Source: Betaproteobacteria bacterium
GTDB taxonomy: Bacteria > Pseudomonadota > Gammaproteobacteria > Burkholderiales > Thiobacillaceae
Length of the DNA: 43,877 nt
NCBI GenBank assembly: GCA_016234655.1
Contig: JACRAU010000002.1
Location: forward strand, 1 to 43,877
Reading direction: 5' to 3'
The position numbers and the translations under genes are program-made. This document shows, one piece after another, positions 16,111 through 27,545 of this stretch. Each line of letters opens with the position of its first letter. The stretch's first letter is position 1. The notes beneath the pieces are model-generated. The model was not told the origin of the DNA. It did no database searches and saw nothing but the letters and a program-made list of their open reading frames with translations.

Positions 16111-16740
16111 TCAGTCGCCGGGGTAATTGGCCGCCTTGGCTTGCGGCGCCACCACGCCCATGGACACGATGTATTTCAGGGCCGTGTCGACCGAGATGTC
16201 GAGTTCGATCACCTCGTCGCGTCGCACGTAGAAGTAAAAACCGTTCACCGGGCTGGGCGTGGTCGGGATGAACACCGCCACGTGCTCGGCATCGAGCTTG
16301 GCCGTCACCTCGTCCGGCACATTGGTCTGGAACGCGAGCGACCAGGCCTCCGGGTGGGGATAACGCACCAGCAGCACCTTCTTGAAGGCCATGCCGGAAC
16401 CGGATAGCAAGCTGTCGGACACTTGCTTGACGCTGCCGTAGATCGACTTCACCACCGGGATGCGGTTGAGCATCGCCTCCCAGAAGCGCAGCAGGCGCTG
16501 GCCGATCAGGTTGGCGGCGAGCAGGCCGGTCAGGAAGATGATCAAGGCTGTCAGCAGGACGCCAAGGCCCGGCAGGCGGAAGCCCAGCCACGCCTGCGGC
16601 CGCCAAGCCTCGGGCAACAACAGCAGGCTCTGATCCATGGCGCCGATCAAGGCATCGAGCACCCAGACGGTGATGCCGAGCGGAACCCAGATCAGCAAAC
16701 CGGTGATGAAGTAACGCCTAACAGGGGCCATGGAATTCAT
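16111..16740 (-). CDS. DUF502 family membrane protein
   Basis: This 209-residue DUF502 protein has two N-terminal membrane helices (about residues 9-31 and 55-80). The family region [20 protein letters not shown] lies near 92, followed by a soluble beta-rich C-terminal part. The function of the family is unknown. Its position between fmdB and aspS is a recurrent proteobacterial arrangement. A GC hairpin with a T-rich tail separates it from fmdB, so it may have its own start or receive only part of the fmdB transcript. Confidence 0.88.
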   Translation of the reverse strand: MNSMAPVRRYFITGLLIWVPLGITVWVLDALIGAMDQSLLLLPEAWRPQAWLGFRLPGLGVLLTALIIFLTGLLAANLIGQRLLRFWEAMLNRIPVVKSIYGSVKQVSDSLLSGSGMAFKKVLLVRYPHPEAWSLAFQTNVPDEVTAKLDAEHVAVFIPTTPSPVNGFYFYVRRDEVIELDISVDTALKYIVSMGVVAPQAKAANYPGD

Positions 16741-16758
16741 TCAATCAAAACGAACAAA

Positions 16759-16779
16759 GGGCGGAGCCACGCTCCGCCC
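16759..16779 (-). terminator. Rho-independent terminator-like hairpin after fmdB
   Basis: GGGCGGAG (16759-16766) pairs perfectly with CTCCGCCC (16772-16779) across a 5-base loop. On the minus strand the stem is followed by TTTGTTCGTTTT. It lies between the fmdB stop and the DUF502 start, so it may reduce read-through into DUF502-aspS. Confidence 0.65.
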
Positions 16780-16809
16780 TCATAAGCCAGGACAGCAAAC
16801 CCACCGGCC

Positions 16810-17064
16810 TCAAGAGGCCGGGCAAGCGCCGCAGCCACTCGCGCCGCAGGCAGGGGCCGGCGCCTCTTCTTTCTTCGCCGCGCCGCCTTTGAAATCGGTG
16901 GCATACCAACCGGAACCCTTGAGCTGGAAACCGGCGGCGGTCAGCAACTTGCCATAGCTGGCCTGGCCGCACTTCGGGCAGGTGGTCAGCGGCGCATCGG
17001 ACACCTTTTGCATCTCGTCTTCCTGGTGGCCGCAGGCGGCGCACTTGTAGGCATAAATCGGCAT
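16810..17064 (-). CDS. FmdB-family zinc-ribbon protein
   Basis: This 84-residue FmdB-type regulatory protein begins with the signature MPIYAYKCAACGH. The zinc ribbon uses C8, C11, C29 and C32. The C-terminus ends in a second cysteine cluster, CGASGCGAC. Members were first noted with formamidase genes, but the molecular role remains uncertain. The ATG at 17062-17064 is set by the conserved N-terminus. It appears to be the first gene of the fmdB-DUF502-aspS-nudB series. Confidence 0.9.
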   Translation of the reverse strand: MPIYAYKCAACGHQEDEMQKVSDAPLTTCPKCGQASYGKLLTAAGFQLKGSGWYATDFKGGAAKKEEAPAPACGASGCGACPAS

Positions 17065-17112
17065 TTTGGACTCCTTGGGCAATGCGCCTTGGCGCAGCGC
17101 GAAACGGCGAGA

Positions 17113-17121
17113 ATTATATCA
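17113..17121 (-). promoter_or_regulatory. Extended -10 promoter upstream of fmdB
   Basis: On the minus strand, TGATATAAT combines a perfect TATAAT with the TGn extension that can replace a strong -35 box. It is about 50 bases before the fmdB ATG, in an AT-rich pocket that stands out from the GC-rich surroundings. The candidate -35 hexamers upstream are weak. Confidence 0.5.
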
Positions 17122-17171
17122 ACAAATTCTTATAGTTAGATAAGCCATCGCGGCAGATTTTCAAGCCCCGC

Positions 17172-18776
17172 TCAAGCGTGGGCCAGCTTGCCCAACTTGA
17201 GATAGTCCACCTTGCCCGAACCCAGTACCGGCAAGCCCTGCACCACTTGGATGCGCCTGGGCAAGGCCAGCTCGGGATAGCCCAGGCCGCGCGCGGCGGC
17301 GGCCAATTGCTCGCGGGTCAGGTCGGAGTCGGTGGTGAACAGCACGATGGCCTCGCCCCGCCCGGTGTCGGGCACGTTCAGGGCCGCATGCATGGCCTCG
17401 CCCGAGGCGGCCCGGGCAATCGCCTCGGTCAACTCCAGGCAGACCATCTCGCCCGCCACCTTGGCGAAGCGCTTGAGCCGGCCGACGATGCTGACAAAAC
17501 CCTCCGGATCGATCTCGACCACATCGCCCATATCGTGCCAACCCGGCCCAAGGGCCGAATGCGGCGGTTCCAGCACGCCCGGCGCCTCGTAACGGTAATA
17601 GCCGGACATCATGTTCGGCCCGCGCACGTGCAGTTCGCCCCCCGACTCGATGCCGGGCACGGCGACCAGGCGCGCCTCGACCCCGGGCAGGAATTGGCCG
17701 ACGCTGCCCGGATGGTTCGCGCCCGGCAGGTTCACCGACAACACCGGCGCCATCTCGGTCGCGCCGTAGCCCTCGAATATCTCCAAGCCGAATTTCTCGC
17801 GCCACATTTGGCGCACCGGCCCGGCCAGCTTCTCGGCCCCGGCGATCACATAGCGCAGGCTGCGCAGGTTCTCCGGCACCGCGTGGCGGGCATACTGCTT
17901 GAGGAAGGTGCTGGTGCCGAAGATCACGGTGCTGCGATGGCGCTCGACCAATTCGACGATGTTCTTGTAATGCAGCGGGCTGGTATAGAGCAGCAACGGG
18001 CAACCCGCGACCAGGGGCAGCAAGGTCGCCGCGGTCAGGCCGAAGGAATGGAAGATCGGCAGCACGTTGAGGAAGCGGTCTTTTTCCGTGAACGGGAAGG
18101 CCAGGCGTATCTGCGCGATGTCGGCCAAGATCGCCCGGTGCGACAACACCACGCCCTTGGGCCGACCCTCGGTGCCGGAGGTGAACAGCACGACGGCCGG
18201 TGCCTCCGGGTCGCCCTTAGGCACCGCCAGGCTCGGCCACCACAAGGCGAAACCCATGAGCCACAGCTTGTCGCGCGGGCCGAATCGGCGGCGCAGGTCT
18301 TCCAGATAGACGACACGCACCCCCTTCAAGCCCTGCAAGGTCTCGCCCAGATTGGCCTTGGCCAGGAATTCGCGCGAGGTCAGCACGGTACGGATACGCG
18401 CGGTCTCGCAGGCATTCTGGGTGATCTCCGGCCCCGCCGTGTAATTGAGCAGGCAGGGCACGCGGCGGAAGGCGCCCAGGCCGAAGATCAGGCCGACCGT
18501 GGACACCATATTGGGCATGAACACGCCGATATGCTCGCCCGGTTCGCTGATCTTGCAGGCCAGGCGGCCCAAGGCCAGGCTGATCTTCAACAAATCGCCA
18601 TAGCCATAACGGCCGGGGCGCATGTCCTCGATCTGGCCGCGATTGCGCCGGCCATGGCGGTGCATGGCCTTCAGCAAGGCGGCGAATAGCGTGTCGTGCG
18701 AGCGATACTCGAAGGGCAGCGCCGGCCAGGCGGCCAACGTCTCGACGGTGTCGGAGGTCCGCGCCGCGCCGTCCAT
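17172..18776 (-). CDS. Stand-alone acyl-ACP/acyl-CoA synthetase (AMP-forming)
   Basis: This 534-residue adenylate-forming ligase activates a fatty acid as acyl-AMP and transfers it to ACP or CoA. The P-loop VLFTSGTEGRPKGVVLSH lies at about 197-213, the YGATEMAP acid-binding motif near 340, and the C-terminal lysine lies in GSGKVDYLKL. It most resembles the ligase half of Aas (2-acyl-GPE acyltransferase/acyl-ACP synthetase), but no acyltransferase domain is attached. It follows a FadL porin gene after 9 bases, so the pair probably imports and activates exogenous long-chain fatty acids. The ACP versus CoA choice is open. Confidence 0.85.
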   Translation of the reverse strand: MDGAARTSDTVETLAAWPALPFEYRSHDTLFAALLKAMHRHGRRNRGQIEDMRPGRYGYGDLLKISLALGRLACKISEPGEHIGVFMPNMVSTVGLIFGLGAFRRVPCLLNYTAGPEITQNACETARIRTVLTSREFLAKANLGETLQGLKGVRVVYLEDLRRRFGPRDKLWLMGFALWWPSLAVPKGDPEAPAVVLFTSGTEGRPKGVVLSHRAILADIAQIRLAFPFTEKDRFLNVLPIFHSFGLTAATLLPLVAGCPLLLYTSPLHYKNIVELVERHRSTVIFGTSTFLKQYARHAVPENLRSLRYVIAGAEKLAGPVRQMWREKFGLEIFEGYGATEMAPVLSVNLPGANHPGSVGQFLPGVEARLVAVPGIESGGELHVRGPNMMSGYYRYEAPGVLEPPHSALGPGWHDMGDVVEIDPEGFVSIVGRLKRFAKVAGEMVCLELTEAIARAASGEAMHAALNVPDTGRGEAIVLFTTDSDLTREQLAAAARGLGYPELALPRRIQVVQGLPVLGSGKVDYLKLGKLAHA

Positions 18777-18785
18777 GGAAGCGCC

Positions 18786-19976
18786 TTAGAAGGTGTGGGT
18801 GTACTGCGCGCTGACGATGTTGACGTAGCTGTCGAACCGGCCCTTCACCCGAATCGGCGGCTCGACGTGATTGATCGCCGCCTCGTTGAAGAACAGATGG
18901 GCGTAGCCGAAGTCGATCCAGCCCTTGTCCGACATTTTGTATTGGCCGCCGAAGGCCAGCCAGATGCGGTCCGCGTCCGGCAGGCGCACGGTGCGGCGCT
19001 CCGCGTCCGGCACCGCGTTCTGGTCGTAAGCCGTGCCTACGCGCCACAACCACTTGTCGTTCTGGCGGTAGTTCGCACCCACGCCGATGCGCAAGATGTC
19101 GTTCCAATTCTCCGGCACCAGGGCGTTGACCGCGCCGGTGACCGCCAACTTGTCGAAGCTGCTCCAGCCTGTCCACGACAGATCGGCAAGCAGGTCCCAG
19201 CGTTCGTTCAGGCGATGGAACAAGCTCAGCGAGGCGCTGGCCGGCGTGGTCAAATCGGCCGCGATCACGCCATTGATCGGGCCGGTGGCCCGGCCGGTCA
19301 GGTGATACTTGAGTTCGGAGCGATAGGCCAGGCCCAGGCGGGTGTTGTTGTCCAGCTTGATCAGCATGCCGAGGTTATAACCCCAGGCATCGTCGTCGCC
19401 CTTCATCTTCAGGACGTTCACGGCCGGTGCCGTGACGCTGTTGGACAGGCTGACCTCCGCCATCTGGTAATTGATGCCCATGCCGACCGACACCTTGTCG
19501 TTGTAGAGCCAGGCGATGCTCGGATTGACGTTGATGGTCTTGATGTGGGAGGTGACGCCTTGCGTCTGGCCGGCCCAAGGCGTGTCGTATTCGGTCTTCA
19601 GGCCGAACGGCGCGTTCACGCCGATGCCCCATTTAAAGCCGGGCCTCACATCGCCGGCATAGTAGAAGTTGGGCAAGAACGCGAAGCCGCCCGCGTCGCC
19701 GCCGTCACCCAAGGCGCCCAGGGTACTGCCATCGTTCTTGAGCTTGCCGGAAGTCGAGATCAAATGACCGGCCATCGCGACTTGGCTACCCTCGATGCGC
19801 AACAGACCCGCGGGATTGAAGAAGACCGTGCTGGCATCTTGTGCCGATGCGCCTTGTCCGGCGAAGGCATTGCCAAGGCCACTCGCATTCTGCTCGATCA
19901 GCGCGAAGCCGGCCGCCCCGGCACCCGCCTGCACGCCCATCCAGCCCAACACCATAACCAGCGCCTTCATTCGCAT
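18786..19976 (-). CDS. FadL-type outer-membrane long-chain fatty acid transporter
   Basis: This 396-residue outer-membrane beta-barrel protein has a Sec signal peptide of about 25 residues ending in GAGAAG. The mature N-terminus, GFALIEQNASGLGNAFAG, is the FadL hatch signature, followed by FFNPAG. The chain ends in an aromatic residue (YTHTF), as barrel proteins do. FadL proteins let hydrophobic molecules (fatty acids, sometimes aromatics) cross the outer membrane. The ATG at 19974-19976 has AGGAG seven bases before it; an ATG at 19991 is an alternative. The adjacent acyl ligase gene supports fatty acid as substrate. Confidence 0.88.
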   Translation of the reverse strand: MRMKALVMVLGWMGVQAGAGAAGFALIEQNASGLGNAFAGQGASAQDASTVFFNPAGLLRIEGSQVAMAGHLISTSGKLKNDGSTLGALGDGGDAGGFAFLPNFYYAGDVRPGFKWGIGVNAPFGLKTEYDTPWAGQTQGVTSHIKTINVNPSIAWLYNDKVSVGMGINYQMAEVSLSNSVTAPAVNVLKMKGDDDAWGYNLGMLIKLDNNTRLGLAYRSELKYHLTGRATGPINGVIAADLTTPASASLSLFHRLNERWDLLADLSWTGWSSFDKLAVTGAVNALVPENWNDILRIGVGANYRQNDKWLWRVGTAYDQNAVPDAERRTVRLPDADRIWLAFGGQYKMSDKGWIDFGYAHLFFNEAAINHVEPPIRVKGRFDSYVNIVSAQYTHTF

Positions 19977-20013
19977 CCCGTTCTCCTTCATACCCTCTCG
20001 CGGCAGCGTAACT

Positions 20014-21516
20014 TTAGGCCGAAGCGGGGTCCCGCCGCAACAATCTTGTCACCAAGGCCCTGAGCTTGGCCGGCTGCACCGGTTTATTCAGCAGGGGATA
20101 GGCATGCTCTTCCGCGCTCCGCTTGCATGCCCCGGTCACGTCGCCGCTGATCACGATCGCCGGAAACGCCGCGCCGCGAAACTGGTGGCGCAGGCGCTCC
20201 ACCACATCGAACCCCGTTTCGTTCGCGCCGAGCCGATAATCGGTGACCACCAGCGATGGCGGCTGCCGCATTTGCATCATCGCCTCCGCGCCGTCGCGCG
20301 CAATGGTGACATCCAGGCCCCAGCCCTGCAACAAGGCGCCCAGGGCATCCAGCACATCCTCGTCGTCGTCCAGCAGCAGCACGCGGCCTTCGAGGCGGGC
20401 ATAGGACACGGCCGGCGTCTCCATCCTGCGCGCGCCTTCGGCCGACGCCGCGCCGGCCAAGGGCACGTCGAGGCTGAACACGGAGCCCTTGCCGGGCACG
20501 GAACGCGCATCGAGCCGATGGCCAAGCAAGCGGGCCAAACGATCCACGATGGCCAGGCCCAGGCCGAGCCCTTTCAAGCGTCCAGGCCGGACGGTTTTGA
20601 CCTGATAGAACTCGGTGAAGATATTGGGTAGGTGCTCGGCGGGAATGCCGATGCCGCTATCCCATACCTGGAAGCGGATGTGGTCGCCACGGTGCCGCGC
20701 CGCCACCAGGATGCCGCCCTTGTCGGTGTAGCACAGGGCATTGGAAATCAGGTTGCGCAAGATGCGATCGAGCAGGACGGGGTCGCTCTCCACGTGCGCG
20801 GCGAGGCCGCGCACCCGTATCCGCAGTCCAAGCGCCGCCGCCTCATACTGGAAATCGTCACGCAGACGCTCCAGCAGGGGGGCCACGGATAGCCGCCCCA
20901 GCCGCGGCTTGACGCTGCCGGCATCCAAGCGGGAAACGTCGAGCACGGCACTGAACAAGCCCTCGGTCGCGACCAGCGAGGTTTGTATCTTGCCCAGGAT
21001 GGCCCGGCCTTCCTCGGTCGAGACATGCGGCTCCAGGGCCGACGCGAACAGGCCGATGGCGTGCATGGGTTGCCGCAAATCGTGGCTGGCCGAGGCGAGA
21101 AAACGCGACTTCGCCTGGCTGGCCAATTCGACCGCCCGCTTTTGCCGCGCCAATTCGCCCGTCGCCTCCGCGATGCGCCGCTGCATCTCGCCGTGCTGCG
21201 CCGACAACCGGAGCGCCATGGTTTCGATGCCCCGTCGCAGCGCGTCGAGTCCGTCCTCCGCCCCCTGGCCATCCGCGCCGAGCGCCTGTTTGACCATGGC
21301 GGCGGAGGCCTCCAGCGCGCGAAGCTGCCGCGCCGCGAAAAAATAGACGACCGGCCCCAGCACGACCAGCATCGACACGGCGATGGCCGGATATGCCACC
21401 GGCAAGGCTGGCGGTCCGTCCGCCGTGTCGGCGAGGAAGAAATAGGCGAGCGACAAGGCCAGCAAGATGGCCGCCGGCAACAACGCGAGCAGCATTAGGC
21501 GTGCGCGCAGCCTCAT
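20014..21516 (-). CDS. Membrane hybrid histidine kinase without sensor domain
   Basis: This 500-residue kinase has two membrane helices (about 8-28 and 40-62) with only a short loop between them. The dimerisation domain has phospho-acceptor H145 in the variant SASHDLRQPMHAIGLF. The ATPase domain (about 245-353) has N-box LRNLISNALCYT and GLGLGLAIV. The receiver (378-490) has D426 in VVTDYRLG. No extracytoplasmic sensing domain is present, so the signal may come through the membrane segment or a partner. The LuxR-type regulator gene 14 bases upstream on the same strand is the likely cognate partner. Confidence 0.92.
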   Translation of the reverse strand: MRLRARLMLLALLPAAILLALSLAYFFLADTADGPPALPVAYPAIAVSMLVVLGPVVYFFAARQLRALEASAAMVKQALGADGQGAEDGLDALRRGIETMALRLSAQHGEMQRRIAEATGELARQKRAVELASQAKSRFLASASHDLRQPMHAIGLFASALEPHVSTEEGRAILGKIQTSLVATEGLFSAVLDVSRLDAGSVKPRLGRLSVAPLLERLRDDFQYEAAALGLRIRVRGLAAHVESDPVLLDRILRNLISNALCYTDKGGILVAARHRGDHIRFQVWDSGIGIPAEHLPNIFTEFYQVKTVRPGRLKGLGLGLAIVDRLARLLGHRLDARSVPGKGSVFSLDVPLAGAASAEGARRMETPAVSYARLEGRVLLLDDDEDVLDALGALLQGWGLDVTIARDGAEAMMQMRQPPSLVVTDYRLGANETGFDVVERLRHQFRGAAFPAIVISGDVTGACKRSAEEHAYPLLNKPVQPAKLRALVTRLLRRDPASA

Positions 21517-21530
21517 GGCTTATTCAACGG

Positions 21531-22148
21531 TCAAACCAAATTGAGGCGGCGCGCCAACAAGGCGGCCTCTGTGCGATTGGCCACGCCGAGCACGCGGTAG
21601 ACCGCGTTCAGGTGCACCTTGACCGTGCCCTCGCTCAGCTCGAGGTCACGGCATATCTGCTTGTTCGTCTTGCCGTCGGCCAGCAGGCGCAGCACCTCGC
21701 GCTGACGATCGGTCAGCCGCGACAAGACGCTGCCGTCCGCGATCTCGGCGGCGGAGCCCAGCAATTGGGGCGGGATATAGACGCTCCCCGACAGCACCAG
21801 GCGCAGGGCGGAAAACATGACTTGAGAGGAGGACGATTTGGGGATAAAGCCGGCCACCCCGATCTCCAGCAAGGCCTCGACCAGCGGACGCGAATCGGTG
21901 GCCGACAGGATCACGACCGGGATGTCGGGGAAGCGGTTCAACAAGTCCCGCACGCTGTCGATGCCCTCCATGCCGGGCATCGACAAATCCAGCAACACCA
22001 GATCGGTGTCGGCATTCCGTTCGGCCTGGTGCACGACCTCGTACAGGCTTGCCGCCTCCAACACCGTGGCTTGCGGCTCGAGTTGCTTTAGCAGAAGCGC
22101 GAAGCCATCTCGGAACAAGGCATGGTCGTCGGCGAGAATGGCCTTCAT
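21531..22148 (-). CDS. LuxR/NarL-family response regulator
   Basis: This 205-residue DNA-binding response regulator has a receiver with DDH at the N-terminus, phospho-acceptor D54 in LVLLDLSMPG, and a conserved lysine in GFIPKSSS near 104. The GerE-type helix-turn-helix at about 143-200 includes LTDRQREVLRLLADGKTNKQI and SEGTVKVHLN. It should bind promoters when phosphorylated by the hybrid kinase encoded 14 bases downstream. No target sites can be identified here. Confidence 0.93.
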   Translation of the reverse strand: MKAILADDHALFRDGFALLLKQLEPQATVLEAASLYEVVHQAERNADTDLVLLDLSMPGMEGIDSVRDLLNRFPDIPVVILSATDSRPLVEALLEIGVAGFIPKSSSSQVMFSALRLVLSGSVYIPPQLLGSAAEIADGSVLSRLTDRQREVLRLLADGKTNKQICRDLELSEGTVKVHLNAVYRVLGVANRTEAALLARRLNLV

Positions 22149-22163
22149 CTTAATGGGACGGGA

Positions 22164-22610
22164 TCAGAACGGGATGTCGTCGTCGATATCGTCGAAGCCG
22201 CCACCGCCGCCGGAACTAGCCGGCTTGGCGCGGCCGCCGGCGTCCTCGCCGCCGCCCCAGGAACCACCGCCGCCACCCTCGCCGCGACTACCCAGCATCT
22301 GCATCTCGTTGGCCACCACTTCGGTGGTATAGCGCTTGACGCCATCCTTCTCCCACTCGCGGGTGCGCAGGCTGCCCTCGACATAGACCGGACGGCCCTT
22401 CTTCAGATACTCGCCGGCGATCTCGGCCAGCTTGCCGAAGAACACCACGCGGTGCCATTCGGTTTTTTCCTGTTTCTCGCCGCTCTTGTCCTTGTAGCGG
22501 TCGGTCGTCGCCAACCGGATCGTGGTGATCGCATCACCGCTGGGCATGTAGCGGGTTTCCGGGTCCGCGCCCAGGTTGCCGACCAGAATTACCTTGTTCA
22601 CCGAAGCCAT
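22164..22610 (-). CDS. ssb: Single-stranded DNA-binding protein
   Basis: This 148-residue SSB coats single-stranded DNA as a tetramer in replication and repair. The OB fold spans about 1-110, beginning [21 protein letters not shown] Gly-rich flexible linker follows, and the acidic tip DIDDDIPF recruits partner proteins. The start abuts the stop of the MFS gene, with no gap between them, so coexpression is likely. The uvrA-MFS-ssb neighbourhood is a variant of the uvrA-ssb pairing seen in E. coli. Confidence 0.95.
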   Translation of the reverse strand: MASVNKVILVGNLGADPETRYMPSGDAITTIRLATTDRYKDKSGEKQEKTEWHRVVFFGKLAEIAGEYLKKGRPVYVEGSLRTREWEKDGVKRYTTEVVANEMQMLGSRGEGGGGGSWGGGEDAGGRAKPASSGGGGGFDDIDDDIPF

Positions 22611-23993
22611 TCAAACTCCCCCTTGCAATGCGTGTCTCACGCCTTCCTCATCCCAGCCCAACTGGCTGACCTTGAGCATCACCACACCTTCGTCCGACAG
22701 AACCGTGACCGATTCTATGCCGGCGAACACCGTCAGCCGCGCCGCCAGCTTTTGCGCCTCGGCCGCATCGAGCCGGCCGATGTGGAACATCTGGGTCTTC
22801 ACCCGCAACGGCGGCCGCATGCCCTTGGCCAACACCAGCCACAGGCCCATCAGCACCGCGCAGAACGCGAACACCGCCGAATAGCCCCAGCCCTGCGCCA
22901 GCCAACCGCCGACGGCGCCGCCGACAAACAGGCCCAAGGCCTGGCTCGTATTGTATACCCCCATGGCCGTTCCCTTGGCCTCGGGCGGCGCCACCTTGGA
23001 AATCAGCGAGGGCAGGCTCGCCTCCAGGATGTTGAAGGCGACGAAATAGGCGAACAGCGCCGCGACGATGCCGGCGAAGTGGCCCATGGCCAGGCCGAAA
23101 CCGATCTGGGCCAACAGCATCACGGCCACGGCCGCGACGAAGACCGGTTTCATCCGGCCATGCTTCTCGGCATGGATGATGGCCGGGATCAAAAAGATGA
23201 AGGAGCCGAGCAACACCGGCAGGTAGATTTGCCAGTGCTCGCCGGCCGCCAAGCCGCCCGCCTCGTGCAGGGCCAGCGGCACGATGACGAACATCGCCAT
23301 CTGCGCCGCATGCAGGGCGAAGATGCCGAAGTCCAGGCGCAGCAGTTCGCCGTCGCGCAACACGTCGCGCAGCCGGCTCGGGTTGGCTTGGGCATCGGAG
23401 TGGAAGGCGGTGACACCGGGGTTGGGCGTCACGAACTTGACCACCACGATGGCCAGCAGGGCCAGCACCCCGGTCATGGCGAAGATGCCGGGCACGCCGA
23501 TCCAGCGATAAAGCAACGGCCCGCCGGCTAGCGAGACAGCGAAGGTCAAACCAATGGTGCCGCCGATCATGGCCATGGCCTGGGTGCGTTTTTCTTCCCG
23601 GGTCAGGTCGGCCAGCAGGGCGGTCACCGCCGCCGAGATCGCCCCGGCCCCTTGCAGGGCGCGACCGAGGATTACCGTATAGATATCGTCGGCGCTGGCC
23701 GCGACGAAGCTGCCCAAGGCGAAGATGATCAAGCCCGCAATAATCACCGGCTTGCGACCCCAGCGGTCCGAGGCCATGCCGAAGGGCAGCACGAGCAGGG
23801 CCTGGGTCAGGCCGTACATGCCCAGGGCCAGGCCGACCAAGGCATGGTCGCCGCCGCCCGGCAGGTGCTGGGCGTAGAGCGAGAACACCGGCAGGATCAG
23901 GAACATGCCCAGCATGCGCAGGCCGAAAATAGCGGCAAGCGAACCCGCCGCTCGACGTTCCGATCGGGTCATGGGAACAACTTCGGAAGACAT
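22611..23993 (-). CDS. MFS transporter, YajR type with C-terminal YAM-like domain
   Basis: This 460-residue protein has 12 predicted membrane helices and the MFS signature [12 protein letters not shown] after helix 2. A soluble region of about 65 residues follows the last helix (from about 395), matching the size and position of the ferredoxin-like YAM domain of E. coli YajR. YajR-type transporters are proton-driven drug-efflux candidates; the substrate is unknown. The ATG at 23991-23993 lacks a good ribosome site, and MTRSERR (ATG 23972-23970) is an alternative. Divergent from uvrA. Confidence 0.85.
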   Translation of the reverse strand: MSSEVVPMTRSERRAAGSLAAIFGLRMLGMFLILPVFSLYAQHLPGGGDHALVGLALGMYGLTQALLVLPFGMASDRWGRKPVIIAGLIIFALGSFVAASADDIYTVILGRALQGAGAISAAVTALLADLTREEKRTQAMAMIGGTIGLTFAVSLAGGPLLYRWIGVPGIFAMTGVLALLAIVVVKFVTPNPGVTAFHSDAQANPSRLRDVLRDGELLRLDFGIFALHAAQMAMFVIVPLALHEAGGLAAGEHWQIYLPVLLGSFIFLIPAIIHAEKHGRMKPVFVAAVAVMLLAQIGFGLAMGHFAGIVAALFAYFVAFNILEASLPSLISKVAPPEAKGTAMGVYNTSQALGLFVGGAVGGWLAQGWGYSAVFAFCAVLMGLWLVLAKGMRPPLRVKTQMFHIGRLDAAEAQKLAARLTVFAGIESVTVLSDEGVVMLKVSQLGWDEEGVRHALQGGV

Positions 23994-23995
23994 AT

Positions 23996-24025
23996 TTGAG
24001 GCAAACGTGGAAAGTTGCGTATATT
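23996..24025 (+). promoter_or_regulatory. uvrA promoter
   Basis: TTGAGG (23996-24001) and TATATT (24020-24025) are separated by 18 bases, 28 bases before the uvrA ATG. The -35 box overlaps the first codons of the divergent MFS gene. No CTGT-N8-ACAG LexA box is seen in the 59-base intergenic region, so SOS control of the kind known in E. coli is not evident. Confidence 0.5.
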
Positions 24026-24052
24026 AGCCGTTTTGCTTTGTCAGGCCGAGTA

Positions 24053-26881
<2,829 letters not shown>

Positions 26882-26887
26882 GCCGGC

Positions 26888-26916
26888 TTGACCTTGCCCC
26901 GAAAAAGTATTCCAAT
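26888..26916 (+). promoter_or_regulatory. mazEF promoter overlapped by its operator
   Basis: TTGACC (26888-26893) is followed after 17 bases by TCCAAT (26911-26916). The -35 box is strong and the -10 box moderate. The -10 overlaps the palindrome at 26902-26931, as expected for an autorepressed toxin-antitoxin operon. Confidence 0.4.
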
Positions 26917-26931
26917 CAAAGAATACTTTTT
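26902..26931. promoter_or_regulatory. Palindromic operator upstream of mazEF
   Basis: AAAAAGTATTC (26902-26912) is perfectly repeated in inverse as GAATACTTTTT (26921-26931) with an 8-base spacer. The right arm abuts the GGAGG ribosome site of the antitoxin gene. Its position and symmetry fit binding of a dimeric ribbon-helix-helix antitoxin. As RNA it also forms an AU-rich hairpin ending in U, so it could weakly terminate uvrA transcription as well. Confidence 0.65.
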
Positions 26932-26941
26932 GGAGGTCGCC

Positions 26942-27166
26942 ATGCTTGCCGAGAAAGTCTCCATCTCCCTGCCTGCCCCGCTGCTCGATTTCGTCGAGCA
27001 CTACAAGGCCAGCCACGCCATGAAGAGCCGGTCCCAGGTGATTGAAACGGCACTGGAACGCCTGCGCCAGGAGACCCTGGAACAGGCCTACCGCGAGGCC
27101 GCCGCCGAGGCCGACCGCGACTTCGAGGCCACCGCATCGGACGGGCTGGGCGATGAAACGTGGTGA
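26942..27166 (+). CDS. MazE-type ribbon-helix-helix antitoxin
   Basis: This 74-residue antitoxin has an N-terminal ribbon-helix-helix DNA-binding part, KVSISLPAPLLDFV and a helix-turn-helix ending RSQVIETALERLR. An acidic, probably disordered C-terminus (about 45-74) would wrap the toxin. It would neutralise MazF and repress its own operon. The ATG at 26942-26944 follows GGAGG. The gene overlaps the toxin gene by 14 bases, the usual coupling. It is of the RHH kind rather than the AbrB-fold MazE of E. coli. Confidence 0.87.
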   Translation: MLAEKVSISLPAPLLDFVEHYKASHAMKSRSQVIETALERLRQETLEQAYREAAAEADRDFEATASDGLGDETW

Positions 27167-27491
27167 AATCTATTACGCCGACCTGAGCCCCACCATCGGC
27201 TCGGAGATCAACAAGCGCCGGCCGGTGCTCATCGTCAGCAACGACGCCAACAACCGCGCCGCCAATACCCTCACCGTGCTACCCATCACCTCCAACGTCA
27301 GCAAGGTCTACCCCTTCGAGGTCGCCTTGAGCCCGAAGGAATCGGGGCTGCCCAAGGACTCCAAGGCCCAGGCCCAACAAATCCGCACCATCGCCAAGGA
27401 GCGCATCGGCGGCCCGGCCGTCGGACGGATTGGCAAGGCGAGGTTGCAGGCGGTGGAGGCAGCGATCAAATTACATCTGTCATTGGCTTGA
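27153..27491 (+). CDS. MazF/PemK-family endoribonuclease toxin
   Basis: This 112-residue toxin is a sequence-specific RNase of the MazF/PemK fold. MKRGEIYYADLSPTIGSE is the family N-terminus, KRRPVLIVSND carries the catalytic-loop arginine, and LPITSNV carries the conserved Thr/Ser. The protein appears intact and full length. The start overlaps the end of the antitoxin gene. The cleavage sequence cannot be predicted by eye. Confidence 0.9.
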   Translation: MKRGEIYYADLSPTIGSEINKRRPVLIVSNDANNRAANTLTVLPITSNVSKVYPFEVALSPKESGLPKDSKAQAQQIRTIAKERIGGPAVGRIGKARLQAVEAAIKLHLSLA

Positions 27492-27545
27492 TATCTGCAC
27501 CGTTCCCGATCATGAAACGCCTCATCAGATTCGACACGACAAACA

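Noticed and set aside
14495..16126. 543-codon plus-strand frame opposite aspS
   Set aside because: Antisense shadow of a certain synthetase gene; no start-site signal and low-complexity composition.
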